This document shows positions 1-10,224 of a stretch of DNA of 55,431 nucleotides, piece after piece. Origin of the DNA: CAZSBB01 sp964605235 (lineage in GTDB: Bacteria; Planctomycetota; Phycisphaerae; Phycisphaerales; Phycisphaeraceae); contig CAZSBB010000042.1 of NCBI GenBank assembly GCA_964605235.1, positions 1 through 55,431 on the forward strand. The letters are read 5' to 3'. The notes beneath the pieces were generated by a model. That model was not told where the DNA came from. It was given only the letters and a program-made list of their open reading frames with translations, and ran no database searches. The translations under genes and the position numbers were made by a program. Each line of letters opens with the position of its first letter. The first letter of the stretch is position 1.

Positions 1-52
1 AAGGGGACAGTTCTACTCGGTTGAATAAGGGGACACTTCTACTTCGGTTGCG
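1..52. repeat. Two direct copies of a GGGGACA-type short repeat
   Basis: Two near-identical units run head to tail, about 1-23 and 28-52. Both begin AAGGGGACA, continue with TTCTACT or CTTCTACTT, and end CGGTTG. Short repeats beginning GGGGACA are often found in the flanks of REP-associated tyrosine transposase (RAYT) genes. The transposase itself, if there is one, would lie left of the window. What is seen is the repetition; the RAYT link is inference. Confidence 0.5.
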
Positions 53-142
53 ACATTGGCTTGCCCGGCGATTTGTTGCCGCCCGCATTCATTGCTAGGC
101 TTCCCACTCCTTTTCCTTTTCATCTGACAAAGGGTCCAAGCC

Positions 143-958
143 ATGCGGGCAAACGTGCTGTTCAACAAACTCCGGGCGGGCGATGTGGTGCTGGGACTGT
201 GCAACATGTACCCCGCGCCGGGCATCATCGAAGGCATGTGCCGCGGCTGGGACTTCGTGTGGATCGACGGCCAGCACGGGCAATTGAGCTACGACGGCTG
301 CCTGAACGCCATGCTCGCCGCCAGCGCCACCGGCATTGAAACCCTTATCCGCGTGCCCGGGCATGAGAACGGCATCCTCGGCCCCATCGCCGACCTCGCC
401 CCCTCGGCGATCATGGTCCCCATGGTCGACACGGCCGCGCAGGCGAAGGCCATCGTGCAGAGCCTGCGCTTTCCCCCGCTGGGCAATCGCAGCTACGGCG
501 GACGCCGGGTGATCGACCTTGACGGCCGGGACTACTACCGCGAGCGCGAGCTGTGCGTGGTCGCCCAGGTGGAAACGCTGGAGGCGGTCAAGAACGCCGA
601 CGCGATCATCAACACCGAGGGCATCGACGTGCTGTTCTTCGGCCCCGACGACATGAAGCTCCGCATGGGCCTGCCCATCAACACCGCCATCGACGAAAGC
701 AAGGAACTGCAGGCGGCGATGAAGACCACCGCCGACGCGGCACGCAAGGCGGGCAAGTTCGCCGGCTGCGTGGTCGCTAGCCCGGCATCTGTGCAGGTGG
801 CGGTGGACCTGGGTTACAACATGGGCGGCGGCGGCGGCGACATCGCCTTCCTGCGCGTGGCGGCGGCGGACAAGCTGACCGCGCTGCGCGCTGTGGCGGG
901 GCAGAAGCCCGCCAACACCGCCGCGCCCAAGAAGGGCAGCGATTTGTACGGGGGATAA
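143..958 (+). CDS. HpcH/HpaI-family aldolase (2-keto-3-deoxy sugar-acid aldolase type)
   Basis: Cytoplasmic class II aldolase of about 271 residues, the usual length for HpaI, GarL and RhmA homologues. These cleave 2-keto-3-deoxy acids to pyruvate and an aldehyde using a divalent metal. Family signatures include the early WIDGQHG segment, LIRVPG, the metal-binding QVET glutamate and the FFGPDDM aspartate, plus a glycine-rich loop near the C-terminus. The substrate cannot be told; 2-keto-3-deoxyglucarate or -rhamnonate would suit the carbohydrate-rich surroundings. It stands alone on the plus strand and converges on the isomerase at 1106-1897, with a perfect palindrome in the gap. The ATG at 143 was chosen because the family's first strand follows directly. 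Confidence 0.9.
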   Translation: MRANVLFNKLRAGDVVLGLCNMYPAPGIIEGMCRGWDFVWIDGQHGQLSYDGCLNAMLAASATGIETLIRVPGHENGILGPIADLAPSAIMVPMVDTAAQAKAIVQSLRFPPLGNRSYGGRRVIDLDGRDYYRERELCVVAQVETLEAVKNADAIINTEGIDVLFFGPDDMKLRMGLPINTAIDESKELQAAMKTTADAARKAGKFAGCVVASPASVQVAVDLGYNMGGGGGDIAFLRVAAADKLTALRAVAGQKPANTAAPKKGSDLYGG

Positions 959-1027
959 GCGCCCGGCGGCTGCGCGGGCGTAGATATTGTTGAATGTCGT
1001 ATCGCGCTGCCATCGCGCCCAGCGCGG

Positions 1028-1055
1028 TTAGCGGGCGAGTTAACTCGCCCGCTAA
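1028..1055. terminator. Perfect 28-bp palindrome between convergent genes
   Basis: A fully self-complementary sequence centred on GTTAAC, with arms TTAGCGGGCGAG and CTCGCCCGCTAA. It lies between the ends of the aldolase gene (958) and the isomerase gene (1106), so a bidirectional terminator is the simplest reading. There is no T-run on either side, so a repeat element or protein-binding site is also possible. Confidence 0.45.
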
Positions 1056-1105
1056 GCAGGTGTCGCAATGATGCCCCGCGGGGACGCCGTCCCCCCCCTG
1101 CCGCG

Positions 1106-1897
1106 CTACATCTGCATGATCTTGCGGATCGCCGCCGCCGTCGCTTCCAGGCTGGCGATGCTGGGCGCCACTTCGCTGATCATCGGGCCGTCGTAGCCGA
1201 TGGCGCGCAGCTCGCGGTTCATCGCGGCGTAATCCACTTCCCCTTCCAGCAGCGCCGGCCAGGAGCCATTGAGCGCCCGGCCCTTCCAGTCCTTCAGGTG
1301 CACCATCTTGATGTGCTTGCCCACCACCTTCACCCAGTGGTGCGGGAAGTGGTACACCGCCATGTTGCCCGGATCGAAGTAGAAGCCCACATGCTCGCTG
1401 GCGACTTCATCGAGCAGGCGGCGCATTTCCAGCGGGCTGAAGGCGAAGCCGTTCCACACGAACTCGACGGCAATGGTGACGTTCAGCCGCAGGCAGTCGA
1501 GCGCGAGCTTACGCAGGCTGTCGCGGGCGAAGGCGTAAGCATCGTCGTAGTACACCTCGGGCTTGAGCCGCCCCAGCGTATGCAGAGCGCAGCGGATGCC
1601 CAGACGGTTGGCGATCGCCAGGCCCTGCCGGCTTTCCTCCAGGCTGCGCTGCTGGGCTTCACCGCCTTCGAGCAGGTTGCCCGTGCAGTGCGTGAGCGTG
1701 ATCGACGCGAGCGTGAGGTTCAGTTCCGCGGCGCGCTGACGGATGGCGTCCAGCGCGGCGTCACTGGTTTGCAGGGTCAGATCGCCTTCGCGGCGGAGCG
1801 CCAGTTCGACGACTTCGTAGCCGGTGTCGTGGGACTGCTGGAGAAAGCTGAGCGTGTCCAGCTTGGGCAGCACCAGTTGCGTCACACCAACTTTCAT
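1106..1897 (-). CDS. Sugar phosphate isomerase/epimerase (xylose isomerase-like TIM barrel)
   Basis: A 263-residue AP-endonuclease-2-type TIM barrel, the fold of hydroxypyruvate isomerase, tagatose epimerase and IolE/IolI enzymes. The four expected metal ligands are visible: Glu in AVEFVWN, Asp in FYFDPGNM, His in MVHLKDW and Glu near the C-terminus in ISEV. The reaction is probably aldose-ketose isomerisation or epimerisation of a free sugar or inosose; the exact substrate cannot be read. It is the last gene of a minus-strand run with the sialidase (ends 1931) and a Gfo/Idh oxidoreductase, so it probably processes a sugar released or oxidised by those. The ATG at 1897 has GGATT and GGGGG bases just upstream. 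Confidence 0.85.
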   Translation of the reverse strand: MKVGVTQLVLPKLDTLSFLQQSHDTGYEVVELALRREGDLTLQTSDAALDAIRQRAAELNLTLASITLTHCTGNLLEGGEAQQRSLEESRQGLAIANRLGIRCALHTLGRLKPEVYYDDAYAFARDSLRKLALDCLRLNVTIAVEFVWNGFAFSPLEMRRLLDEVASEHVGFYFDPGNMAVYHFPHHWVKVVGKHIKMVHLKDWKGRALNGSWPALLEGEVDYAAMNRELRAIGYDGPMISEVAPSIASLEATAAAIRKIMQM

Positions 1898-1930
1898 GGG
1901 GGAAATCCTTGAGCGGGTGGTAAGTGGCCA

Positions 1931-3046
1931 TTAATCCGGCAGCCGCCAGCGCGACCAGAGCATGGCGGGTTTGTCGGTTTTGCCGGCGGCTTTCTGGTAG
2001 TACACGGTCAGCAACTCGCCGTTGCCCAGTTCAACGGTGCTGGGATAACCCAGATCGCTGTCGGGGCCATCGGCGCGGAGGATGTAATCATGACGCCAGG
2101 TGGCGCCGTGGTCCTGCGACAGCGCGATGCGCTGGCCGTAGGGTTCGCGTCGGTAGCCGTAGGACAGAATCAGCGTGCCTGAGGAATGGCGCAGCAGATG
2201 CGGCGGCGAGCCATGGAACCCCAGCGGGCGCGGGACGGACCATGTCTGCCCGCCGTCGGTGGATTCCGTTTGCGCCATGGAGAAATGAATCAGCCCCAGC
2301 TTCTCCATCGGGGTGGCGCTGTCCCGGCCTGACTGCATGCGCAACATGCCGATGAGCTTGCCATCGGGCAGTTCGACGACATGCGGCTCGTGCACGTTGT
2401 CGTGCGTCGCACCGGGGTACAGCGGCACATCGCCCAGCCGGGTCCAGGTGTCGCCCTGATCGGTGCTGCGCAGCGCAGCCGCGGGCGCCCGCTCGGTGCG
2501 GATGTTGACGCCATCGAAGCCGTAGGCTTTGCCCAGGTACAGCAGGTCGCCGTTGGCGCAGCGGATGGGGCCATGCGGGGCGCTGACTTCCACGCGCACC
2601 GGGTCGCGCCAGGTCAGGCCCGCGTCATCGGAGCGCCGCACCCAGCAGCCCCGGAAGCGCGCCGAGACGTCTTCGCTGATGGCCGCCAGCGTGGATTTGT
2701 AGAACCCGTGGTACGGGTAGGCGGGGTCGGCAAAGCGTTCACGGTGATCGCTGACGAACCAGGTCATCAGCACCTGGCTGCCGCCCAGGCTGGTCAGGCC
2801 CGTGTCTCGGTCATCCAGCGGCGAATCATTGATGATGCGCGGCTGCGTCCAGGTTTTGCCGTCGTCATGGCTGTGGCACAAGGCGCTGCGGCCGAAGGGA
2901 CAGACGTGGGCGAAACGCATCCCCGACGCCGCCGCCAGCAAGGCGCCATTGTCCAGGCGGCAGACCGTCGGCCAGCCGAAGTAACCGAACAGGTCGCGCG
3001 GCAAGGCGCACACCACGCCATGCTCGGCGGTGAGAGATTGCGGCAT
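1931..3046 (-). CDS. Sialidase/neuraminidase-like exo-glycosidase (BNR repeat propeller)
   Basis: A 371-residue six-bladed propeller-type protein with repeated Asp-box (BNR) motifs of the S-x-D-x-G-x-T-W kind: SHDDGKTW, RSDDAGLTW, STDQGDTW, STDGGQTW and SQDHGATW. Such proteins hydrolyse terminal sialic or related acidic sugars, although many relatives in environmental bacteria act on other glycans. No signal peptide is obvious, so a cytoplasmic place is likely. The start at 3046 was chosen because AGGAGT lies 8 bases upstream; a longer frame to 3208 has a compositionally odd, non-conserved extension. It lies 41 bases downstream of the Gfo/Idh gene and 33 bases upstream of the isomerase, suggesting one transcript. 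Confidence 0.85.
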   Translation of the reverse strand: MPQSLTAEHGVVCALPRDLFGYFGWPTVCRLDNGALLAAASGMRFAHVCPFGRSALCHSHDDGKTWTQPRIINDSPLDDRDTGLTSLGGSQVLMTWFVSDHRERFADPAYPYHGFYKSTLAAISEDVSARFRGCWVRRSDDAGLTWRDPVRVEVSAPHGPIRCANGDLLYLGKAYGFDGVNIRTERAPAAALRSTDQGDTWTRLGDVPLYPGATHDNVHEPHVVELPDGKLIGMLRMQSGRDSATPMEKLGLIHFSMAQTESTDGGQTWSVPRPLGFHGSPPHLLRHSSGTLILSYGYRREPYGQRIALSQDHGATWRHDYILRADGPDSDLGYPSTVELGNGELLTVYYQKAAGKTDKPAMLWSRWRLPD

Positions 3047-3087
3047 CGCTCTTGACTCCTGCTTTGCCCGTTGAAGCCGTGATGAAC

Positions 3088-4092
3088 TTAGAAGCGCACT
3101 TTGCGTTCGCCGCCCTTGACCGCGGCTTTGAGAATGGCTTCCGCCACCGCCACCGCCTTGAGCGCTGCGTAGCCATCGGACTGGCACTTGGCTTTGCCGT
3201 TGAGGCACGCCAGGAAATGCCGGGCCTGATTGACGTACATGTCGGTGCGCTTGCTGCGGATGAGCTGGGGTTTGCCGCCGGTCGCCGGCGCGGGATTGAG
3301 CTGGTAGTACGCGTAGGTTTTGGGGTCCAGTCCCTCGGCGTTGGCGGGTGGGCCGAACACCACGCTGGCCTTGGGGCCCAGCGCGTCGTTGAGGTGACTG
3401 CCCTGCCCGACGCCCCAGCTCCAGCTCAGCAGCAGCTGGTCGCCGCTGCGGTAATGGACGACGGTGCTGGCGGTGTCGACGGCCGTGTTCTTGGTGAGCT
3501 TCATCTGGGTCGCATAGACCGACTCGGGCTCACCAAAGAGCCAGTTGGCGAAATCCTCGTCATGCACCGCGCCGTCGATCAGCGGGCCGCCGCCGAGTTT
3601 GTCATCCATGAACCACGGATTGGTGGGACCTTTGCCCGCCATCAGGTGGCGCCAGAGGATCGGCCGACCGAGCTTGCCCTTGCGCACCAGGTTGGCGAAG
3701 GTGCCCCAGTCGTCATCAAACCGCCGGCAGTGAGCGACCATCAGTTGCTTGCCGGTCTTGCTCGCCACGTCGAGCATGGCTTTGCAGTCGGCGACGGTGC
3801 GGGCCATGGGCTTTTCGGTCAGCACATGCCGGCCGGCGCGCAGGGCGTCGATGACGATCTGGCGATGGAAGAAGGTGGGCGAAACGACCACCACGGCGTC
3901 CACGTCGTTGTCGCCCAGCAGTTCTTTGTGGCTGGCGTAAGCGCGAGCCTTGGGGTAGCGCTGCAGGAAGTTCGCCTGCGCGGCCGTGCTGACATCCGCC
4001 CCGGCGACGATGCGACAGCCGCTGACCTTGGCGAACGACGTCGCCTGATGCAGACCCATGCCGCCCAGGCCGACAAATCCAAGCCGAATCAT
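3088..4092 (-). CDS. Gfo/Idh/MocA-family oxidoreductase
   Basis: A 334-residue NAD(P)-dependent sugar dehydrogenase. The N-terminus MIRLGFVGLGGMG is a Rossmann dinucleotide-binding loop, and EKPMART carries the conserved EKP lysine. A C-terminal alpha/beta substrate domain follows, with GGGPLIDGAVHDEDF holding the usual catalytic His/Asp region. Members oxidise or reduce hydroxyls on sugars and cyclitols. The start at 4092 follows GAGGA with 7-base spacing; an upstream in-frame start at 4191 would add 33 low-quality residues. It heads the minus-strand unit Gfo/Idh, sialidase, isomerase. Confidence 0.9.
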   Translation of the reverse strand: MIRLGFVGLGGMGLHQATSFAKVSGCRIVAGADVSTAAQANFLQRYPKARAYASHKELLGDNDVDAVVVVSPTFFHRQIVIDALRAGRHVLTEKPMARTVADCKAMLDVASKTGKQLMVAHCRRFDDDWGTFANLVRKGKLGRPILWRHLMAGKGPTNPWFMDDKLGGGPLIDGAVHDEDFANWLFGEPESVYATQMKLTKNTAVDTASTVVHYRSGDQLLLSWSWGVGQGSHLNDALGPKASVVFGPPANAEGLDPKTYAYYQLNPAPATGGKPQLIRSKRTDMYVNQARHFLACLNGKAKCQSDGYAALKAVAVAEAILKAAVKGGERKVRF

Positions 4093-4268
4093 GGAACCAT
4101 CCTCGGCTGCGCCGCAGCAGACGCGATGGGTGGAGATCGGTCGGGCGCAGCGCCGACCGCTCCCGTCGACTGCGCCCAGCAGCCACGGCATCGCGGCAAA
4201 TCGGATTGATGAGGGAACATGCCAGCCGCCCCGCCATTGTCGGGCGGAGTCCTCAGGCGTGATGTGTT

Positions 4269-5825
4269 TCAGGGATGAGCAGCACTTACAGTTTGCGTGG
4301 TCGGAGGCGTGGCGGCGCCCTGGATGGAAGCATAATCCCCCACCAGTTGCCGCGCCGGGTTGGGCAGCAGGCCGGTGAAGACCAGCACCAGGGCACAGAC
4401 ACCCAGCAGCGCCAGCGCCGGAACACTCAGCGCCGGCAGCGGACGGTCATCTTCCGCCGGGACAAAGACCATGAAGTACGCCGGGCGGAGGTAGAACCAG
4501 AGGCTCACGAGCGTGTTGACCAGCAGCACGGCAATGAGGGCGAAGCCGCCTACGCCGGTCTTCGCCATGGCGGCGCCGAGGAAGAACTTACCCATGAAAC
4601 CGCCGAGGCTGGGCATGCCGAACAGGCTGAGCATGAAGATGATCAGCAGGATGGACAGCACGCGCTGGCGGTGGAACAGGCCGCGGTAATCGCGGATGTC
4701 CTCGCTGCCGATCTGCTGGGCGATCAGGGCGGCCACGGTGAAGGCGCCCAGGTTCATGAACAGGTAGACGAGGATGTAGAACAGCAGGGCCGCCATCACG
4801 TCGTCGCCACGGGTCAGCAGGATGCAGGCGCAGCCCATGGTCATGTAGCCGGCGTGGCCGATGCTGCTGTAGGCGAGCAGGCGTTTGATGTTGGTCTGAT
4901 GCAGCGCCACGAAGTTGCCCCAGCAGGCGGTCGTCTCACCCAGCAGGCCCACGCCGGTCGCCAGCCCGATCAGATGCTCGTGGCCGGCGGCGAAGCTGAA
5001 CTGGGACAGCACGCGCGCCAGCAACGCCACCGCGGCGGCTTTGGAGGCAACCGACAGGAAGGTGGTCACTTCAATGGGCGCACCCTGGAAGACGTCGGGA
5101 CACCAGAAGTGCATCGGCGCTGCCGAGAGCTTGAAGGCGAAACCCGCCAGCAGCCCGGCGAGCCCCACCGCCAGCAGCGGCGTGATGCCCTGGGTGGCGG
5201 CGTGATTGGCGAGCGCGCTGAGGCTGAGCGTGCCGGTGACGCCGTAGATCAGCGAGATGCCGTAGACCATCACCGCGCTGGCGGCCGCGCCGAACAGCAC
5301 ATACTTGAGCGAGCCTTCGGTGCTGAGCTTCTGGCGTTTGCGGAACCCCGCCAGGGCGAAACTGGGCATGGAGGCGCTTTCCATCGCCAGGAAGATCATC
5401 AGCAGGTTGCTGGCGCTGGTCATGAGCATCATGCCGAAGCTCGCGCCCAGCAGCAGGCACAGGTAATCGGGCACATCCCAGGCATGCACCTGCGACCGCC
5501 CCACCAGCAGCCATTGCAGCACAATGAGCATGGTGAACAGGATGATGATGATTTTGAGGAACTGGCTGAAGGGGTCGATGGTCAGCATGCCGGCGAAAAC
5601 CGCGCGGAAGGCGTGACCATCACCGCTGACCAGACTCAGCCCGGTGAACACCAGCGCCAGCAGCAGACTGGCGACGGCGGCAACCGTGGGCAGCATGGTG
5701 TTGTCGCGGCGAACGAAGGGGACGAGGATCACCGCGCACATGCCGATGACCAGCCACACCTCGGGCAGGAGCAGCGGCAGGTCGGCACGGACCGTGGAAA
5801 ACCAATTGGCGAGCAGGAGCGGCAC
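4269..5825 (-). CDS. nuoN: NADH-quinone oxidoreductase subunit N
   Basis: A 518-residue multipass inner-membrane antiporter-like subunit of respiratory complex I. It helps couple quinone reduction to proton pumping. The diagnostic stretch FKLSAAPMHFWCPDVFQGAP with the following SVASKAA is the NuoN version of the proton-antiporter core, holding the conserved lysine. About 14 hydrophobic segments fill the protein. The start is a GTG at 5825 with a GAAGGGAA element upstream. It is the last gene of nuoJKLMN and is separated from nuoM by 175 bases that hold an inverted repeat; the other junctions are shorter. Confidence 0.95.
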   Translation of the reverse strand: MPLLLANWFSTVRADLPLLLPEVWLVIGMCAVILVPFVRRDNTMLPTVAAVASLLLALVFTGLSLVSGDGHAFRAVFAGMLTIDPFSQFLKIIIILFTMLIVLQWLLVGRSQVHAWDVPDYLCLLLGASFGMMLMTSASNLLMIFLAMESASMPSFALAGFRKRQKLSTEGSLKYVLFGAAASAVMVYGISLIYGVTGTLSLSALANHAATQGITPLLAVGLAGLLAGFAFKLSAAPMHFWCPDVFQGAPIEVTTFLSVASKAAAVALLARVLSQFSFAAGHEHLIGLATGVGLLGETTACWGNFVALHQTNIKRLLAYSSIGHAGYMTMGCACILLTRGDDVMAALLFYILVYLFMNLGAFTVAALIAQQIGSEDIRDYRGLFHRQRVLSILLIIFMLSLFGMPSLGGFMGKFFLGAAMAKTGVGGFALIAVLLVNTLVSLWFYLRPAYFMVFVPAEDDRPLPALSVPALALLGVCALVLVFTGLLPNPARQLVGDYASIQGAATPPTTQTVSAAHP

Positions 5826-5865
5826 GGGGGCGAGATTCCCTTCTTGAGTTCAGGCACCAACCTTG

Positions 5866-5992
5866 AAGAATCTACCACAGAGACACAGAGAACACGGAGT
5901 CAAGCACACGAAATTGTTCGATCGCCCTGTCAATCCTGTCATTCTCCAGTCTGAATCTCTGTGATCTCTGTGTCTCTGTGGTGAATATTCTT
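5866..5992. repeat. Inverted-repeat element inside the nuo operon
   Basis: The left arm (about 5866-5895) reads AAGAATCTACCACAGAGACA onward. The right arm (about 5962-5992) is its near reverse complement, ending CTCTGTGGTGAATATTCTT. The arms share the core ACCACAGAGACACAGAGA and flank about 65 bases of unrelated, less GC-rich sequence. Repeats built on CACAGAGACACAGAG recur in many bacterial genomes as non-coding dispersed elements. No open frame is evident inside. It could form a long hairpin in the nuoM-nuoN mRNA. Confidence 0.7.
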
Positions 5993-6000
5993 AAGGCTGG

Positions 6001-7548
<1,548 letters not shown>

Positions 7549-7643
7549 GGATCAGAATCCCATCCGTGTCCGTGTCAGTTTCAGTTTCACAACTGCAAAG
7601 GTCGGCAGCATCGTCGCTCCGACGGTTACGGGCGTCGGTTTCC

Positions 7644-9725
7644 TTAGTGGCCGACGACCAGACTTACCACAATCACAATCAGCAGAATCGCGGTGACCGA
7701 AGCGAGCATGAGCAGCACGTAGCTGCGCACCTTGCCCACCTGCGTGCCGCGGAGCACCTCGCCGCCGCTGCGGGCGACGGTCGCTGCGCCATTGACCGCC
7801 CCATCGACGACCTTGTTGTCGAACAGGCCGGTCATTTCCGCCACGCCGCGGGTCACGACGGCACAGAGATTGACGATGCCGTCGACAATCCGCAGGTCGA
7901 TGAAGGCGCTGATGTTCGCAATGGTTTTGGTCAGGTTCACCGTGAAGATGTCGTACAGGGCGTCAAAGTAGAACTTGTTTTTCGCCCAGACATGGAACGG
8001 CCGCACGAACGGCAACCGGGCGATGCGGTCGCTGATGGTGAAGCCGTCTTTGTAGATGAAGATGCCCAGGCCGATCATCAGAATCCAGGTGAAGCCGTAG
8101 AGCAGCGGCGCGTGGATATGGTGCTCGGCTTCGTGCAGCTCGTCGACGCCCGGCAGCCAGCTCACGCCCGCGTGGGCGAGCGCTTCCTGGGTGGCGATGA
8201 TCGCGTCGTCCCAGAACAGCATGGTGCCGCTGATGACCGCCATGATCGCCAGGGCGATCTGCGGGACATACATGGTCCAGGGCGCTTCGTGGGCGTGGTC
8301 GTACAGATGCTGATCGCGCGGCTTGCCCAGGAAGGTCAGGGCGAAACTCCGCGCCATGTAGAACGGCGTCACGTAGGCAATGACGATCGGGCCCCAGAAG
8401 AACAGGTGGCCCCAGCCGCCCAGCAGGTGTGCGTAGTTGTACGCGCCGGCGATGATGCCGTCCTTGGAGTAGAAGCCGCTGAGCCCGATCGGGAGAAACG
8501 GAATCGACGCCCCGGCGATGCACAGGGTGCAGACAGCATAGCAGGCGGCGGTGATCGGCATTTTCCGGCCCAGGCCGCCGTAGTAGGTCATGTCCTGTTG
8601 ATGATGGGCGGCATGGATGACCGAGCCGGAGCACTGGAAGAGACAGCACTTGAAGAAAGCGTGGGTGATGAGATGGAACAGGGCGAAGATGTACGCGCCG
8701 GTGCCGACGCCCAGGATCATGTAGCCCAGCTGCGACAGCGTGGAGTAGGCGAGGACGCGTTTGATGTCGGTCATGACCAGCGCCATGCACGCCGCCATGA
8801 CCAGCGTGATCAGGCCGATGGTGCAGACGAAGAGCATCGCGGCGGGGGTGAGGATCGGATAGATGCGGGCGGTGAGGTAGACGCCGGCGGCGACCATGGT
8901 CGCGGAGTGGACGATGCTGGAGACCGGCGTGGGGCCTTCCATGGCGTCAGGCAGCCAGGTGTGCAGGGGGAACTGAGCACTTTTGCCGATGGCGCCAAAG
9001 AACAGGCCGATGCCGGCGACGGTCAGCCAGAGCGGCGGATGGTTGACGATGGCGTCTTGGCCGCCGAGCGTCGCGGCAATGGCGTCGAACATGCCGCCGT
9101 CGACCGCCGGGAGCAGCACTTTGGCGCCCAGCTGGTGAAACAGGATGCCAAAGCCGATGATCAGGCCGGTGTCGCCCACGCGGTTCATGACGAAGGCTTT
9201 TTTGCACGCCAGTTGCGGCCCGCGTTTTTCGAACCAGAACCCGATGAGCAGATAGCTGGTCAGGCCCACCAGTTCCCAGAAGACGAAGAGCTGCATCACG
9301 CCATTGGCGGTGACGATGCCCAGCATGGAGAAGGTGAACAGCGAGAGGTAGGCGAAGAAGCGTTCGAAGCGTTTGTCGCCCGCCATGTAGCCGATGCTGT
9401 AGAGGTGCACCATGGTGGCGATGAAGGTGACCATCACCATCAGAGCGGCGGTCAGGTCGTCATACAGCAGGCCGAGGTAGAGCCAGCCGGCGTCGGTGCC
9501 GGGGACGGGAATCCAGGGGATGAGCATGGTGACCGGGGCGAGGTCGTGGTTGGCCCAGATGAGCCCGGCGACGATCGCCATGCCGCAGCTCACCGCCATC
9601 GCCAGGGTGGCGAACCAGCCGGCGTACTTCCCCATCAACTGCTTGCCGAAGAAGATCACGATCAGCGAACTGAGCAGCGGCAGCGCGGTGGCGAGGACAA
9701 TCAGGTTTTGAATCGTCTGTTCCAT
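7644..9725 (-). CDS. nuoL: NADH-quinone oxidoreductase subunit L
   Basis: A 693-residue distal antiporter-like subunit of complex I, longer than M and N because of the C-terminal lateral amphipathic helix that braces the membrane arm. GKSAQFPLHTWLPDAMEGPT followed by VSSIVHSATMVAAGVYL is the NuoL signature. VFWELVGLTSYLLIGFW holds the conserved glutamate in TM5. The C-terminal 200 residues (from FYFDALYDIF onward) carry the lateral helix and last TM helix. ATG at 9725 lies 51 bases downstream of nuoK. Confidence 0.96.
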   Translation of the reverse strand: MEQTIQNLIVLATALPLLSSLIVIFFGKQLMGKYAGWFATLAMAVSCGMAIVAGLIWANHDLAPVTMLIPWIPVPGTDAGWLYLGLLYDDLTAALMVMVTFIATMVHLYSIGYMAGDKRFERFFAYLSLFTFSMLGIVTANGVMQLFVFWELVGLTSYLLIGFWFEKRGPQLACKKAFVMNRVGDTGLIIGFGILFHQLGAKVLLPAVDGGMFDAIAATLGGQDAIVNHPPLWLTVAGIGLFFGAIGKSAQFPLHTWLPDAMEGPTPVSSIVHSATMVAAGVYLTARIYPILTPAAMLFVCTIGLITLVMAACMALVMTDIKRVLAYSTLSQLGYMILGVGTGAYIFALFHLITHAFFKCCLFQCSGSVIHAAHHQQDMTYYGGLGRKMPITAACYAVCTLCIAGASIPFLPIGLSGFYSKDGIIAGAYNYAHLLGGWGHLFFWGPIVIAYVTPFYMARSFALTFLGKPRDQHLYDHAHEAPWTMYVPQIALAIMAVISGTMLFWDDAIIATQEALAHAGVSWLPGVDELHEAEHHIHAPLLYGFTWILMIGLGIFIYKDGFTISDRIARLPFVRPFHVWAKNKFYFDALYDIFTVNLTKTIANISAFIDLRIVDGIVNLCAVVTRGVAEMTGLFDNKVVDGAVNGAATVARSGGEVLRGTQVGKVRSYVLLMLASVTAILLIVIVVSLVVGH

Positions 9726-9776
9726 GGGTCAGGCGGGCCGGCGGGTGGCAGTGGGTCGGACGGGCGCAGCGCGGGA

Positions 9777-10175
9777 TCAGCCGCGCAGGGCGTCGGCCTG
9801 TTCCACATCGATGGAGTTAAAGTTGTGATAGAAGTTCAGGAAGATCGCCAGGGCGATGGCGGCTTCGGCGGCCGCGAGCACGATCATGAAGATGGCGAAC
9901 ATGGTGCCTTCGACGGCGTTGTTCCACACGTAGCGGTTGAAGGCGATGAAGTTGATGCCGGCGGCGTTGAGCACCAGTTCCACGCCGATCAGGATGCCGA
10001 TGGCGTTGCGTTTGGTGAGGATCACCGCCACGCCCGCGCTGACCAGCAGCAGCGAGACGATCAGGAAGTGATGCAGCCCGATGTCGAAAATGGGGTGTCC
10101 GATGGCTGAAGCCTCCCGAGGCTGCGGGCGTGGGTGACGCCGGCGTGATTCGTCCCTGAATCGTGTCGTGTCCAC
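9777..10175 (-). CDS. nuoK: NADH-quinone oxidoreductase subunit K
   Basis: A three-helix complex I subunit homologous to MrpC. The conserved part begins IGLHHFLIVS and includes GILIGVELVLNAA and IVLAAAEAAIALAI, holding the two membrane glutamates needed for proton transfer. Family length is about 100 residues. The frame reaches a GTG at 10175, giving 132 residues with about 30 unusual arginine-rich ones and no ribosome site. A good GGGAGG (10112-10117) instead sits 8 bases before an ATC codon at 10103, just where homologues start. Either the extension is real or the gene uses a rare start codon. It lies 49 bases downstream of nuoJ. Confidence 0.9.
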   Translation of the reverse strand: MDTTRFRDESRRRHPRPQPREASAIGHPIFDIGLHHFLIVSLLLVSAGVAVILTKRNAIGILIGVELVLNAAGINFIAFNRYVWNNAVEGTMFAIFMIVLAAAEAAIALAIFLNFYHNFNSIDVEQADALRG

Positions 10176-10224
10176 GGCGAGGGGCGTTGGCGCGCCTGCC
10201 GTGGGAGGAATCTGATCGTCCTGC

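Noticed and set aside
7566..10109. Long plus-strand open frame of about 847 codons opposite nuoL and nuoK
   Set aside because: It is antisense to strongly conserved nuo genes; its product is rich in Asp, His, Gly and Arg, as expected for a shadow of high-GC coding DNA.
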